A stretch of 7,445 nucleotides of DNA from UBA1724 sp963611685 (GCA_963611685.1 CAVDSU010000109.1:1-7445); one strand, 5' to 3'. Counted from the stretch's first letter, positions 1-6,787 are shown. Notes: generated from the letters alone by a model not told the origin. Numbers and translations: made by a program.

Positions 1-1
1 C

Positions 2-37
2 TTCCCGGCGATGGGTTCCAAGGGAACCCTGGCCTAA
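2..37 (+). CDS. Possible 3' end of a plus-strand gene (partial)
   Basis: Reading from base 2, eleven sense codons (FPAMGSKGTLA) run to a TAA at 35-37. The stop lies about 23 bases before a bidirectional terminator, as expected for a gene ending convergently with dnaJ. Too little of the protein is present to recognise a family, and a stretch this short can be open by chance. A 7-bp inverted repeat (13-19 with 23-29) lies inside it and has no T tract, so it does not look like a terminator. Confidence 0.27.
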   Translation, partial: FPAMGSKGTLA

Positions 38-60
38 CTTCCTCCTTCCTCCTTTTTTAC

Positions 61-102
61 ACAAAAAAGGGGCCGGATTTTCGATCCGGCCCCATTTTTT
101 GT
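61..102. terminator. Bidirectional rho-independent terminator after dnaJ
   Basis: A perfect 10-bp GC-rich stem (69-78 with 84-93, loop TTTCG) is flanked by an A tract on the left (63-68) and a T tract on the right (95-100). These tracts can pair to lengthen the stem and give a U tract on either strand. It begins 3 bases past the dnaJ TAA. On the minus strand it would end the grpE-dnaJ transcript, and on the plus strand it could end a convergent gene stopping at 37. Confidence 0.9.
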
Positions 103-105
103 GTT

Positions 106-1272
106 TTACATCTTCTTCAGCCACTTTCCGGCGTGTTTGCGGAAGGAGGCCTGTCGGGGATACTGCGAGTCCTCCTGAGGAAGCTGTGCGAATTCCTTAA
201 GTGCCTTCTTCTGTGCGGAAGAGAGGGAGGTCGGCACCTCCACGCGGATTCGCGCGAACTGGTTTCCGCGTGCACCGCCGCGGGCATTGGGCATGCCCTT
301 TCCGCGGAGTCGCATGAGTGCGCCGTCCTGGACGCCGGCGGGCAGATTGACCTCCTCGGGACCGGTGACGGTGGGCACCGTAATGGTCCCGCCGATGCAC
401 GCCAGATAGAAGGGTACGGGCACATCGCAGTAGAGGTCGTTGCCGTCGCGCTGGAAGACGTCGCTTTCGCGGACCTCGATCTCCACGTAGAGATCGCCGT
501 TGGGACCGCCCTGGGCGCCCGCGGCGCCCTCCCCTGCCATGCGGAGTCGGCTGCCGGTGTCGATGCCGGCGGGGATTCGGACAGTGAGGGTGCTGGTCTT
601 TTGGACTGCGCCGGCGCCGTGGCAATCGCGGCAGGGCTTGTCCATGATGACTCCGGTGCCTCCGCAGCGTCGGCAGGGCTGGCTCATGCTGAAGAAGCCG
701 CTAGAGCGCGTGACCTGTCCGGTGCCGTGGCAGTCTGGGCAAGTCGTCTTGGAAGAGCCCGGCTCGCAGCCCTGTCCCTGGCAGTGTTCGCACTTCTCCA
801 TGCGGGGGATGCGGATGGTCTTTTCCGCGCCGAAGACGGAGTCCTCGAAGTCGATGGTCAGGTGGTAAAGCAGGTCATCGCCCTTCTGGGGGCCGCGGCG
901 CTTGCGACTGCGGGACCCTCCGCCGAAGCCGAAGAGGTCTCCTAGGTCGAAATCGCCAAATCCGCCGCCGCCCGCGCCGCCGAAGAACTGGTTGAAGAAA
1001 TCGGTGGCGTCCATGCCTCCGGCGCCGGCACCAGAGGCCCCGCCATGGACATAGGCGTCGTGTCCCAGGGCGTCGTAGCGCTGGCGCTTTTCGGGATCGC
1101 TGAGGGTCTGGTAGGCGTTGTTGACCTCCTTGAACTTCTCCTCGGCCTCCTTGTCGCCGGGATTGCGGTCGGGGTGGTACTTCATGGCCAGCGAGCGATA
1201 CGCCTTCTTCAGCTCGTCCGCAGTGGCCGTCTTGGATACCCCGAGAATGCTATAGAAATCCTGTTCACTCAT
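106..1272 (-). CDS. dnaJ: Molecular chaperone DnaJ (Hsp40, type I)
   Basis: A cytosolic co-chaperone that delivers unfolded clients to DnaK and stimulates its ATPase. The 388-residue protein has the full type I layout. A J domain covers residues about 5-69 with the HPD triad at 33-35. A Gly/Phe-rich linker follows at about 76-120. The zinc-binding cysteine-rich domain has four complete CxxCxGxG repeats (CEHCQGQG 161-168, CPDCHGTG 178-185, CRRCGGTG 200-207, CRDCHGAG 214-221). The C-terminal substrate-binding domains include GPNGDLYVEIEV near 256-267. Length is normal for the family. The ATG has a strong ribosome binding site just upstream and lies 24 bases after the grpE stop, so the two genes are almost certainly co-transcribed. 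The gene ends in TAA directly before a terminator. No key residue is missing. The name is secure from the domain layout. The only uncertainty is whether the genome has other type I DnaJ paralogues. Confidence 0.98.
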   Translation of the reverse strand: MSEQDFYSILGVSKTATADELKKAYRSLAMKYHPDRNPGDKEAEEKFKEVNNAYQTLSDPEKRQRYDALGHDAYVHGGASGAGAGGMDATDFFNQFFGGAGGGGFGDFDLGDLFGFGGGSRSRKRRGPQKGDDLLYHLTIDFEDSVFGAEKTIRIPRMEKCEHCQGQGCEPGSSKTTCPDCHGTGQVTRSSGFFSMSQPCRRCGGTGVIMDKPCRDCHGAGAVQKTSTLTVRIPAGIDTGSRLRMAGEGAAGAQGGPNGDLYVEIEVRESDVFQRDGNDLYCDVPVPFYLACIGGTITVPTVTGPEEVNLPAGVQDGALMRLRGKGMPNARGGARGNQFARIRVEVPTSLSSAQKKALKEFAQLPQEDSQYPRQASFRKHAGKWLKKM

Positions 1273-1279
1273 GTGAATT

Positions 1280-1288
1280 CACCTCCCC
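1280..1288 (-). promoter_or_regulatory. Ribosome binding site of dnaJ
   Basis: On the minus strand the sequence GGGGAGGTG lies 7 bases before the dnaJ ATG. It is a near-perfect match to the anti-Shine-Dalgarno sequence and fixes the start. It sits in the 24-base gap after the grpE stop. Confidence 0.85.
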
Positions 1289-1296
1289 TAAAAAAA

Positions 1297-1974
1297 TCAC
1301 TGCGCGTCGGAGGAGTTCTCCTCACCCGCTGCGGCCTGGCCCTCCTCGGGCTGGGACTCCTCGGGCTTGGCGGCGGGACCGCTGGAGACCACCACCACCG
1401 CGGGACGAAGGAGCTTTCCTGCACGCTGGAAGCCGGGCTTCCATTGACGCAGGACATGTCCCTCGGGGACCTCCTCGCTGGCCTCGGTCGTCATGGCCTG
1501 ATGCCGTGCGGGATCGAAGGGCTCGCCGGCGCTCTCCACGGCCTCCACTCCCAAAGAGGAGAAGGTCCGTTTCAGCTCGCCGAAGGTCATTTCCACGCCC
1601 TGCCGCAGAGCCGCCACATCCTTGGCGTTCCGGGCGGCGTCCACCGCCATCTGGAGCAAATCGTAGATTCCCAAGATGTCGGTCAACGTGCGGTTCCGGG
1701 TGTTCTCGCGGGTGTCGTTCATCTCGCGCGCCATGCGCTTGCGGTAATTCTCCAGCTCGGCCAGCGCCCGAAGATAATTCTCCTTCATCTCCGCCAACTG
1801 CTCCTCCAGGGGGGGCTCCGCAGGCGCCGCGGACTCCTGCATTTCCTCACCGGAGGCCAACGGGGACTCTACGGTCTCCTCCGACTGCGCGGACTCCTCC
1901 GACTTCGCGGACTCCTGCTCTTCCGTGACGGGGATGCTCTCCTGTTCCTGGGGGTCCTTCTCTTCCTGGGCCAT
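1297..1974 (-). CDS. grpE: Nucleotide exchange factor GrpE
   Basis: GrpE is the cytosolic exchange factor that releases ADP from DnaK and so resets the DnaK-DnaJ cycle. The chosen 225-residue protein has three parts. Residues 1-58 form an acidic, low-complexity tail rich in Glu, Ser and Gln. Residues about 55-140 form the long helical coiled-coil dimer region, including ENYLRALAELENYRKRMARE (66-85). The C-terminal beta domain carries the family signature GEPFDPARHQAM (150-161) and then VLRQWKPGFQRAGKLLRPA (174-192). The sequence ends in a second Glu/Ala-rich tail (about 200-225), somewhat longer than in many homologues. The frame stays open upstream to 2091, but I chose the ATG at 1974. It follows an AAGGAGG site, and the extra 39 residues upstream look unlike GrpE. 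The gene is the first of a pair with dnaJ. A terminator lies upstream (about 2144-2182), so it should have its own promoter. I see no CIRCE-type inverted repeat (TTAGCACTC-N9-GAGTGCTAA), so HrcA control is not supported here. Confidence 0.96.
   Translation of the reverse strand: MAQEEKDPQEQESIPVTEEQESAKSEESAQSEETVESPLASGEEMQESAAPAEPPLEEQLAEMKENYLRALAELENYRKRMAREMNDTRENTRNRTLTDILGIYDLLQMAVDAARNAKDVAALRQGVEMTFGELKRTFSSLGVEAVESAGEPFDPARHQAMTTEASEEVPEGHVLRQWKPGFQRAGKLLRPAVVVVSSGPAAKPEESQPEEGQAAAGEENSSDAQ
1879..1914 (-). repeat. Tandem 18-bp duplication in the grpE N-terminal tail
   Basis: Two adjacent 18-bp units (1897-1914 and 1879-1896) match at 17 of 18 bases and encode ESAKSE and ESAQSE, residues 21-32 of GrpE. 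The period is a multiple of three, so the frame is kept. It lies in the disordered acidic tail, where length variation should be tolerated. Confidence 0.85.
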
Positions 1975-1985
1975 AAATCGTAAAT

Positions 1986-1992
1986 CCTCCTT
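1986..1992 (-). promoter_or_regulatory. Ribosome binding site of grpE
   Basis: AAGGAGG on the minus strand, 11 bases before the ATG at 1974. The spacing is slightly long but usable. It decides the grpE start in favour of 1974 over the upstream open extension. Confidence 0.7.
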
Positions 1993-2045
1993 CCACGCGG
2001 ACGCAGGCAAAAGGCGGAATCCCGCCCTATCCCCGTCGGCAAACG

Positions 2046-2051
2046 ATTCTA
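2046..2051 (-). promoter_or_regulatory. Weak candidate -10 box for the grpE-dnaJ unit
   Basis: TAGAAT on the minus strand resembles a -10 hexamer and would place transcription start about 65 bases before the grpE ATG. I find no convincing -35 hexamer 16-18 bases further upstream and no clear heat-shock sigma-32 consensus. A small hairpin (2013-2017 with 2022-2026, loop 4) would lie in the leader. The upstream terminator implies a promoter somewhere in 1993-2144. This is simply the best match I see. Confidence 0.22.
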
Positions 2052-2143
2052 CAAATGGACTCTCCGCGCACCCGCAGACTCCCCCACGCAAACGGGGGCG
2101 TTCCTGGCTGGCGCCGGAGCCTTGAAAAAAACTTTTCTTCGAG

Positions 2144-2182
2144 CAAAAAAAATGCCACTCCTTCCCCTAGCAGGAGCGGCAT
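2144..2182 (-). terminator. Rho-independent terminator after the S1-like gene
   Basis: On the minus strand a 10-bp stem (arms 2173-2182 and 2152-2161, loop of 11) runs into eight U residues (2145-2152). The single imperfect pair is G-U on the minus-strand RNA but A-C on the plus strand, so the structure is built for minus-strand transcription. It separates the S1-like gene from grpE. Confidence 0.85.
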
Positions 2183-2186
2183 CCGC

Positions 2187-2205
2187 CTGCGACAGAGTGT
2201 CGCGG
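2187..2205 (-). other. Compact hairpin in the 3' untranslated region of the S1-like gene
   Basis: A perfect 6-bp stem (GCGACA 2189-2194 with TGTCGC 2198-2203) encloses a 3-base loop. One G-U and one C-G pair can extend it outward. It lies between the S1-like stop codon and the terminator, in a trailer of about 130 bases. It may protect the mRNA 3' end or have no role. Confidence 0.45.
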
Positions 2206-2273
2206 ACGCCTCCGGGAAGGAGGAGAGAAGGCGCCTTGACCGTCCCCCTTCCTTCCTCGATTCTATTGAGATC

Positions 2274-3767
2274 CTAGAGCTTCAGTCCGCTGAAGAGATC
2301 GCCCAGCGAGCCGAAGCTGTCGTTCTTGGCGTCGCGGACCTCCATCTGGGTGCCGGATTCGGTCTCGCGGGCGGCCATCTCGGGGGTCGTCAGGGAGATG
2401 CGGTCTCCGTTGACCTCCTTGACCAGGACCTGGATCTTGGAGTGGAGGGGATGCTGGCGGAACATGAGGCGTTCCTTCATCGTATTCTCGCCCTCGCCCA
2501 GGACAATCTGGCTGATGTGCAGCAGACCGGTCTGTCCATTGGGAAGGCGGACGAAGAGTCCGTAGGGCGCCTGCTTCTCCACCTCGCCCTCCAGGGTCTC
2601 GCCCACGGCGGCGGTCTTGGCGGCCTCCACGGCCTCGGCGGGAGTCAGCTGCGCCGCCTTCTCGCCCTTCACGCGGGGTTCGCCGATGCACAGGGACACG
2701 CGATGGCCCTCCTCCTGGACCTCCAAGATGGTGACCTCCACCTCGTCGCCCTCTTTCACGACCTCAGAGGGATGATTCACGCGATGGTCGGCGCCCAGCT
2801 GGGAGATATGCGCCAAGCCGTCCACGCCGGGCATGAGGCGGATGAATGCGCCGAAGGCGGCCAGTCGGACCACCACGCCCTTGTGGCGGGTTCCCACGGC
2901 GAAGGAGGAATCGGCGACGAACTTCTCCCAGGGAGTGGCGCCGGAAGCCTGCTTGAGGGAGAGCGTGATGCGCGCCTTCTGGCGCCCCTCGCCGGGCTCA
3001 TAGCCAATGACCTTCACCGTCACCTTGTCGCCCACCTTCACCACATCCTCGGGACGCAGCCCGCGCTCCCAGGAGAGCTCCCGTCCGGGCACCAGGCCAT
3101 CCGCGCCGCCCAGATCCACGAAGGCGCCGTAGGGCTGGAGGGACGCGACGGTTCCGGTGAGGGTATCGCCCACCTGCAGATTGGCCAGCAGGCGCTGGCG
3201 CGCCTCCTCCTCCTGCTCCTCTAGCACCGCGCGGCGGGAGACCACCAGTCGATAGCCGTCCTCGGCGTATTCGGTGATGCGGAAGGCATAGCTCTGGTTG
3301 AGGTAGTCCTCGGGAGTGCGGCGCACGCCGCGTGCGTCCATCTGGCTGGCGGGGCAGAAGGCCTCGCTCTTGCCAATCTGGACGGAGAAGCCCACCAGGC
3401 TCTCCTCCTTCTTGCGCAAACCGGTGACGCGTCCCTCGATGGGCATCTTGCTCTGGAAGGCCTCGGCCACGGCGGTATCCACCTCGTGGATGGCGCGACC
3501 GCCCATCTGGCGGCGCAACAGGATGCCATCGGCATCGCTGCCGGCCACGAAGGCCTCCACCTCGTCGCCCTCCTTCACCGTCACCTTGCCCTCGGCATCC
3601 GTGAAGTCCTTCACGTCCAACACGCCATCCTGGCGGCCGCCTAGATCCACGAAAATGCTGCTCTTGCCCACGGCGATCACCCTTCCGGTGACTTTGTCGC
3701 CCTTTTTCATGGACATGTTGATCGAGGCCTTGTCGAGCAGTGCGCCGAAATCGAATTCTTCAGACAT
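2274..3767 (-). CDS. Ribosomal protein S1-like protein with five S1 domains
   Basis: A 497-residue protein built from five consecutive S1 (OB-fold) RNA-binding domains at about 22-86, 107-180, 198-272, 289-362 and 388-461. The third is the most canonical, with YGAFVDLGGADGLVPG at 213-228. The fourth carries FGAFIRL and VDGLAHISQL (305-324), and the fifth YGLFVRL and TGLLHISQI (402-421). The first two are more diverged, as in the ribosome-docking domains of bacterial S1. The N-terminus is acidic, and a Glu-rich segment (181-192) links domains 2 and 3. E. coli S1 has six domains and 557 residues, so this is a shorter version. It could be the organism's main S1 (rpsA) or a paralogue, so I leave the symbol empty. 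The likely role is binding mRNA at the 30S subunit during initiation. The ATG has a TAA four codons upstream in frame, which fixes the start region, yet no Shine-Dalgarno sequence is present. Met18 is a less likely alternative start. The gene ends in TAG, with a terminator about 90 bases beyond. Confidence 0.9.
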   Translation of the reverse strand: MSEEFDFGALLDKASINMSMKKGDKVTGRVIAVGKSSIFVDLGGRQDGVLDVKDFTDAEGKVTVKEGDEVEAFVAGSDADGILLRRQMGGRAIHEVDTAVAEAFQSKMPIEGRVTGLRKKEESLVGFSVQIGKSEAFCPASQMDARGVRRTPEDYLNQSYAFRITEYAEDGYRLVVSRRAVLEEQEEEARQRLLANLQVGDTLTGTVASLQPYGAFVDLGGADGLVPGRELSWERGLRPEDVVKVGDKVTVKVIGYEPGEGRQKARITLSLKQASGATPWEKFVADSSFAVGTRHKGVVVRLAAFGAFIRLMPGVDGLAHISQLGADHRVNHPSEVVKEGDEVEVTILEVQEEGHRVSLCIGEPRVKGEKAAQLTPAEAVEAAKTAAVGETLEGEVEKQAPYGLFVRLPNGQTGLLHISQIVLGEGENTMKERLMFRQHPLHSKIQVLVKEVNGDRISLTTPEMAARETESGTQMEVRDAKNDSFGSLGDLFSGLKL

Positions 3768-3839
3768 TGGAGAGAGGGGTTAAAAATGAGGAAACAACGG
3801 AATTTGGGAAAGAAGGGGGTATTTTTCGCCGCTCGCGCG

Positions 3840-5057
3840 TTAGAAGTCGCTCTGTGCCCAGACCATGAGGGTCCCGGGCTCGACGGGGGTGGCGGTGCCC
3901 TGGGAGGCGCAGGCGGGTCGGATCCAGGAGGTGCCGGTGGCGGCCTGGATGGCGCTCTGTCCGGGGGCCTCGAGGGTGGCGGCGCCCTTGACCACCAGGA
4001 GGATTCCCAGGGCCTCGGGATGCTCGCCCAGAGTGCAGGGCGCGTCCTTATAGAAGGTCAGATGGAACTTCTTGGTGGGCGCCTGGTAGTCCAGCTTCTC
4101 GCCCTTTCCGTCGGCGCCGGGCGTCGCCACGGGGGTCACCAAGCGGTATCCGGTGCGGTCGAAGTCCACGGTCTTGAGGAGGGTAGGCACATCCACGGCC
4201 TTGGGGGTCAAGCCCGCGCGGATCACGTTATCGGAGTTGGTCATGCACTCCACGCCGGCGCCCTTCTGGTAGGCGTGGGGGGAGTTTGGCGCCAGAAAGA
4301 CGGCCTCGCCGGGCGCCAGATTCACCTGGTTGAGGAGATAGGCAAAGAGGGTGCCGCGGTCGCCGGGATACTCCTGGGAGAGCGAAAGGAAGAGCCGGTC
4401 GGATTCCCGGAGGCTCTCCTGGGGACGCTGGCGGATTTCCAGGAGCGCCTGGGTGAGCATGGCGGCCAGGGGGACCACATTGAGGGAGAAGAGGCTCTCC
4501 ACCAGGCCGCGGAGGGTCTGCTTGCCGTAACGCCAGAGAGCCAGCCAGGGCTGAAAGGCCTCCACCGCCTCCAGATCCTGGAGGATGTCCGACATTCCGC
4601 GGAAGCCCGCCAGCGCCCGGAAGGGCTCCAGGGCAATGAGGATCTCGGTCTTGTCGTGGGCGTCGGGATAGAGCTCGGGGTGTTCCTGATGGAGGACCAC
4701 GGCGGACTCGGCGTCGGGGTGGCTCTGAATGGAAAGGGGCGCGCTGCAGGTGAGCACCTTCAGCAGGAAGGGCAACTGTCCGTCCGCGGCATGGGCGGCG
4801 GATCCCAGCCACTCCTGGGGATTCCGCGCGATGGCCTGGTCCAGGGCGACTCTCTCCTCCTTGCCGTTCGCATCCTGGAGGGTGACCGTGCCGGGCAGCG
4901 AGGGATGGGCGCCCAGCCAGAGCTCCGCCCAGGGCTCCTCGCCGGGATCCTGTCCCAGCATCCGTGCGATCATGGGCTGGAAATCCTGGGAGGCGCGTTC
5001 GCCCCAGGCGTAGTGGCGCACGCCGCCCTCAAGTCGGTAGAAGGAACGAAGAGTCAT
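3840..5057 (-). CDS. manA: Mannose-6-phosphate isomerase, type I (phosphomannose isomerase)
   Basis: A cytosolic zinc enzyme that interconverts mannose-6-phosphate and fructose-6-phosphate, feeding mannose into glycolysis or supplying GDP-mannose precursors for glycans. The 405-residue length is usual for type I enzymes. The N-terminus has the family start pattern YRLEGGVRHYAWG (7-19). The expected zinc ligands are visible: Gln111 and His113 in PLSIQSHPD (107-115), Glu138 in HDKTE, and His261 in APNSPHAY (256-263). The signature NSDNVIRAGLTPK follows at 274-286, with its conserved arginine at 280. A C-terminal cupin-like region completes the protein. The ATG has an in-frame TGA three codons upstream, so the start is fixed, but the leader is pyrimidine-rich and has no Shine-Dalgarno sequence. 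The S1-like gene starts 72 bases beyond the stop, with no terminator between, so co-transcription is plausible. No sugar transport or GDP-mannose gene is nearby to show which direction it serves. Confidence 0.94.
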   Translation of the reverse strand: MTLRSFYRLEGGVRHYAWGERASQDFQPMIARMLGQDPGEEPWAELWLGAHPSLPGTVTLQDANGKEERVALDQAIARNPQEWLGSAAHAADGQLPFLLKVLTCSAPLSIQSHPDAESAVVLHQEHPELYPDAHDKTEILIALEPFRALAGFRGMSDILQDLEAVEAFQPWLALWRYGKQTLRGLVESLFSLNVVPLAAMLTQALLEIRQRPQESLRESDRLFLSLSQEYPGDRGTLFAYLLNQVNLAPGEAVFLAPNSPHAYQKGAGVECMTNSDNVIRAGLTPKAVDVPTLLKTVDFDRTGYRLVTPVATPGADGKGEKLDYQAPTKKFHLTFYKDAPCTLGEHPEALGILLVVKGAATLEAPGQSAIQAATGTSWIRPACASQGTATPVEPGTLMVWAQSDF

Positions 5058-5161
5058 GGGTGATCAAAGGAAAAGAGTGGACGGGGAAGAAGATGCGGGA
5101 TGCGCTCATGTAATGGGCGCCGTGCCGCACCAAGGATTTCAAGGCGGCCCTGCGGATTCCC

Positions 5162-5749
5162 TCAGGATTCCGCCTGCCACTTTCTGCGGAGGACATCCAG
5201 CGCGTGGTGGACACGCCACAGCGCGGTCCCCAGGGGGATTCCCTCCCGATCCGCGAGTTGCTGGAAGGAGAGCCCCTGCTCAATGCGCCCCTCCACCAGC
5301 CGACGCAATTCCTCCGGGAGTTCCTCCCGGAGGCGTCGCAGGCGTTCCGCATCGCTATGCTGCATGAGGGTCGTCAGGGGATCCAACGGACCACTCCCGG
5401 GGGGCGGCGAGGGGAGATCGCTCTCGCTCCCTGCGGCAATCTCGAATTTCCCGTGTCGCTGGCGATCCAGGGAGAGATTGCGCGCCACGCGGAAGAGCCA
5501 GGGTCCCAGAGAGCCGTCCTTCAGATGAGAAGGCGGGCTCTCCAGGAGCTTCAAAAAGACCTCCTGCGCCACGTCCTCGGCGAGATCCCGAGAGGGCAGA
5601 AAGCGTGCGGCATGAGACACAAGACCCTCCCGATAACGATCGAAGAGGGTCTGAACCGCATCCTGGCCCCCCGAGAGGACTCCCTGGAGGAGCGACTCAT
5701 CGGAGGGCGTAGGCGCGGCGTCGCCGGATTGGGAGGCGGGCGTCTTCAA
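5162..5749 (-). CDS. ECF-family RNA polymerase sigma factor (sigma-70 type)
   Basis: A 195-residue sigma factor with the two-domain layout of the extracytoplasmic function group. Region 2 covers about residues 34-101. It includes the core-binding and -10 recognition helices LAEDVAQEVFLKLLES (56-71) and LGPWLFRVARNLSLDRQR (81-98). A Pro/Ser-rich linker (about 104-128) leads to region 4 (about 134-191). Its helix-turn-helix, SFQQLADREGIPLGTALWRV (161-180), should contact the -35 element. The GTALWR stretch replaces the GTVKSR common in the family. The start is a TTG directly after the TAG stop of ilvE and in the same frame. There is no ATG or GTG in frame near the N-terminus, so TTG is the only reasonable start unless the stop is read through. 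I see no Shine-Dalgarno sequence, so translation probably depends on coupling to ilvE. No anti-sigma gene follows. ManA comes next after 104 bases. Its stimulus and targets are unknown. Confidence 0.88.
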   Translation of the reverse strand: MKTPASQSGDAAPTPSDESLLQGVLSGGQDAVQTLFDRYREGLVSHAARFLPSRDLAEDVAQEVFLKLLESPPSHLKDGSLGPWLFRVARNLSLDRQRHGKFEIAAGSESDLPSPPPGSGPLDPLTTLMQHSDAERLRRLREELPEELRRLVEGRIEQGLSFQQLADREGIPLGTALWRVHHALDVLRRKWQAES

Positions 5750-6772
5750 CTAGTCGAGGATCTTCAGCCAGCCGTGGGTATCGGGGGCCTTTCCCCACTG
5801 GATGGCGGTGTAGGCGTCGTAGATCTTCTGGCAGATGGGGCCGCAGCCGTCGCCCGTGCCGATCTTGAAGTGCTCGCCCGTGGAGAGTCGGACGATCTCC
5901 TTGACGGGAGTGATGACCACGGCGGTGCCGCAGGCGGCCACCTCGGCGAAGGTGCCGATCTCCTTCTCGAAGTCCACGGGACGGACCTCCACGGGGATGC
6001 CGAGATCCTTCGCCACCTCCTGGAGTCCCAGATTGGTGATGCTGGGCAGGATGGAGGGAGAGGAGGGAGTCACGTACTTTCCGTCGTGGGTGATGCCAAT
6101 GAAGTTGGAGGAGCCGAATTCCTCGATGTACTTGTGGGTGGCGGCATCAAGGTAGAGGTCCACGGCGTAGCCGTTGTCCTTGGCCATCTCGTGGGAGAGC
6201 AGGCTGGAGGCGTAGTTGCCGGCCACCTTCACATTGCCGGTGCCACGGGGGGCGGCGCGGTCGTAGTCGTCCACAATGCAGGCGCGCACGGCCTGGAGGC
6301 CGCCCTTGTAGTAGGCGCCCACGGGCACGACCATGACGATGAAGGTGTATTCGGAAGCGGGTGCCACGCCAATCTGGGGCGCGGTGCCCAGCAGCAGGGG
6401 GCGCACATAGAGGGTGGCGCCGGTGCCGCAGGGGGGCACCCACTCCTCGTTGGCACGAATCACGCGCTCCACCGCCTGGCAGAAGAGCTCCTCGGGCACG
6501 GGAGCCATGCACACGCGACGGGCGGACTGCATGAGACGGCGGGCATTCATCTCCATGCGGAAGACACGCACCTTGCCGTCCTCGCCACGATAGGCCTTCA
6601 GGCCCTCAAAGGCAGCCTGCCCATAGTGCAGGCACTCCGCAGCAATGGAAAGCTTCAGGTAGGGCTCCGTCTTCAGTTCGCCCTCATCCCACTTTCCATC
6701 CTTCCAATGATATTCCACATGACAAGTTGTGGGCCGATAGGAAAATGTCAAATTCGACCAGTCGAGTTCCAT
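5750..6772 (-). CDS. ilvE: Branched-chain amino acid aminotransferase
   Basis: A PLP-dependent fold type IV enzyme (aminotransferase class IV). It transfers the amino group between glutamate and the 2-oxo acids of leucine, isoleucine and valine, the last step of their synthesis and the first of their breakdown. The 340-residue protein resembles the larger, eukaryotic-type BCAT subgroup. Visible motifs are HYGQAAFEGLKAYRG (49-63), TLYVRPLLLGT (120-130), the PLP lysine Lys182 in GTGNVKVAGNYASSL (177-191), EEFGSSNF (217-224) with the acid expected to contact the PLP ring nitrogen, and EVAACGTAVVITPV (277-290). I chose the ATG at 6772 because AAGGAG lies 9 bases upstream and the N-terminus then matches the family. 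An open extension to a TTG at 6832 would add 20 residues unlike the family and begin at the putative promoter. The gene ends in TAG, immediately followed by the sigma factor start. Confidence 0.96.
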   Translation of the reverse strand: MELDWSNLTFSYRPTTCHVEYHWKDGKWDEGELKTEPYLKLSIAAECLHYGQAAFEGLKAYRGEDGKVRVFRMEMNARRLMQSARRVCMAPVPEELFCQAVERVIRANEEWVPPCGTGATLYVRPLLLGTAPQIGVAPASEYTFIVMVVPVGAYYKGGLQAVRACIVDDYDRAAPRGTGNVKVAGNYASSLLSHEMAKDNGYAVDLYLDAATHKYIEEFGSSNFIGITHDGKYVTPSSPSILPSITNLGLQEVAKDLGIPVEVRPVDFEKEIGTFAEVAACGTAVVITPVKEIVRLSTGEHFKIGTGDGCGPICQKIYDAYTAIQWGKAPDTHGWLKILD

Positions 6773-6781
6773 CTTTGCTAG

Positions 6782-6787
6782 CTCCTT
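6782..6787 (-). promoter_or_regulatory. Ribosome binding site of ilvE
   Basis: AAGGAG on the minus strand, 9 bases before the ATG at 6772. It supports that start over the TTG at 6832. Confidence 0.75.

Noticed and set aside
1975..2091. N-terminal extension of GrpE by 39 residues
   Set aside because: The extension is unlike GrpE, and an AAGGAGG site sits inside it just before the ATG at 1974.
1993..2144. CIRCE or sigma-32 heat-shock control site before grpE
   Set aside because: I searched by eye for TTAGCACTC-N9-GAGTGCTAA and for a CTTGAA/CCCCAT pair on the minus strand and found neither at acceptable spacing.
2055..3224. A 389-codon plus-strand open frame antisense to the S1-like gene
   Set aside because: It overlaps the terminator and S1 domains on the other strand. 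Leu/Gly/His-rich composition without motifs indicates a shadow.
3786..5063. A 425-codon plus-strand open frame antisense to manA
   Set aside because: Antisense shadow of a gene with intact zinc ligands. The translation is low in complexity and matches no family I know.
5204..6781. A 525-codon plus-strand open frame covering the sigma factor and ilvE on the opposite strand
   Set aside because: The minus-strand proteins have clear family motifs. The plus-strand translation is Gly/Ala/His/Leu-rich with no recognisable domain. It is the mirror of GC-rich codon usage.
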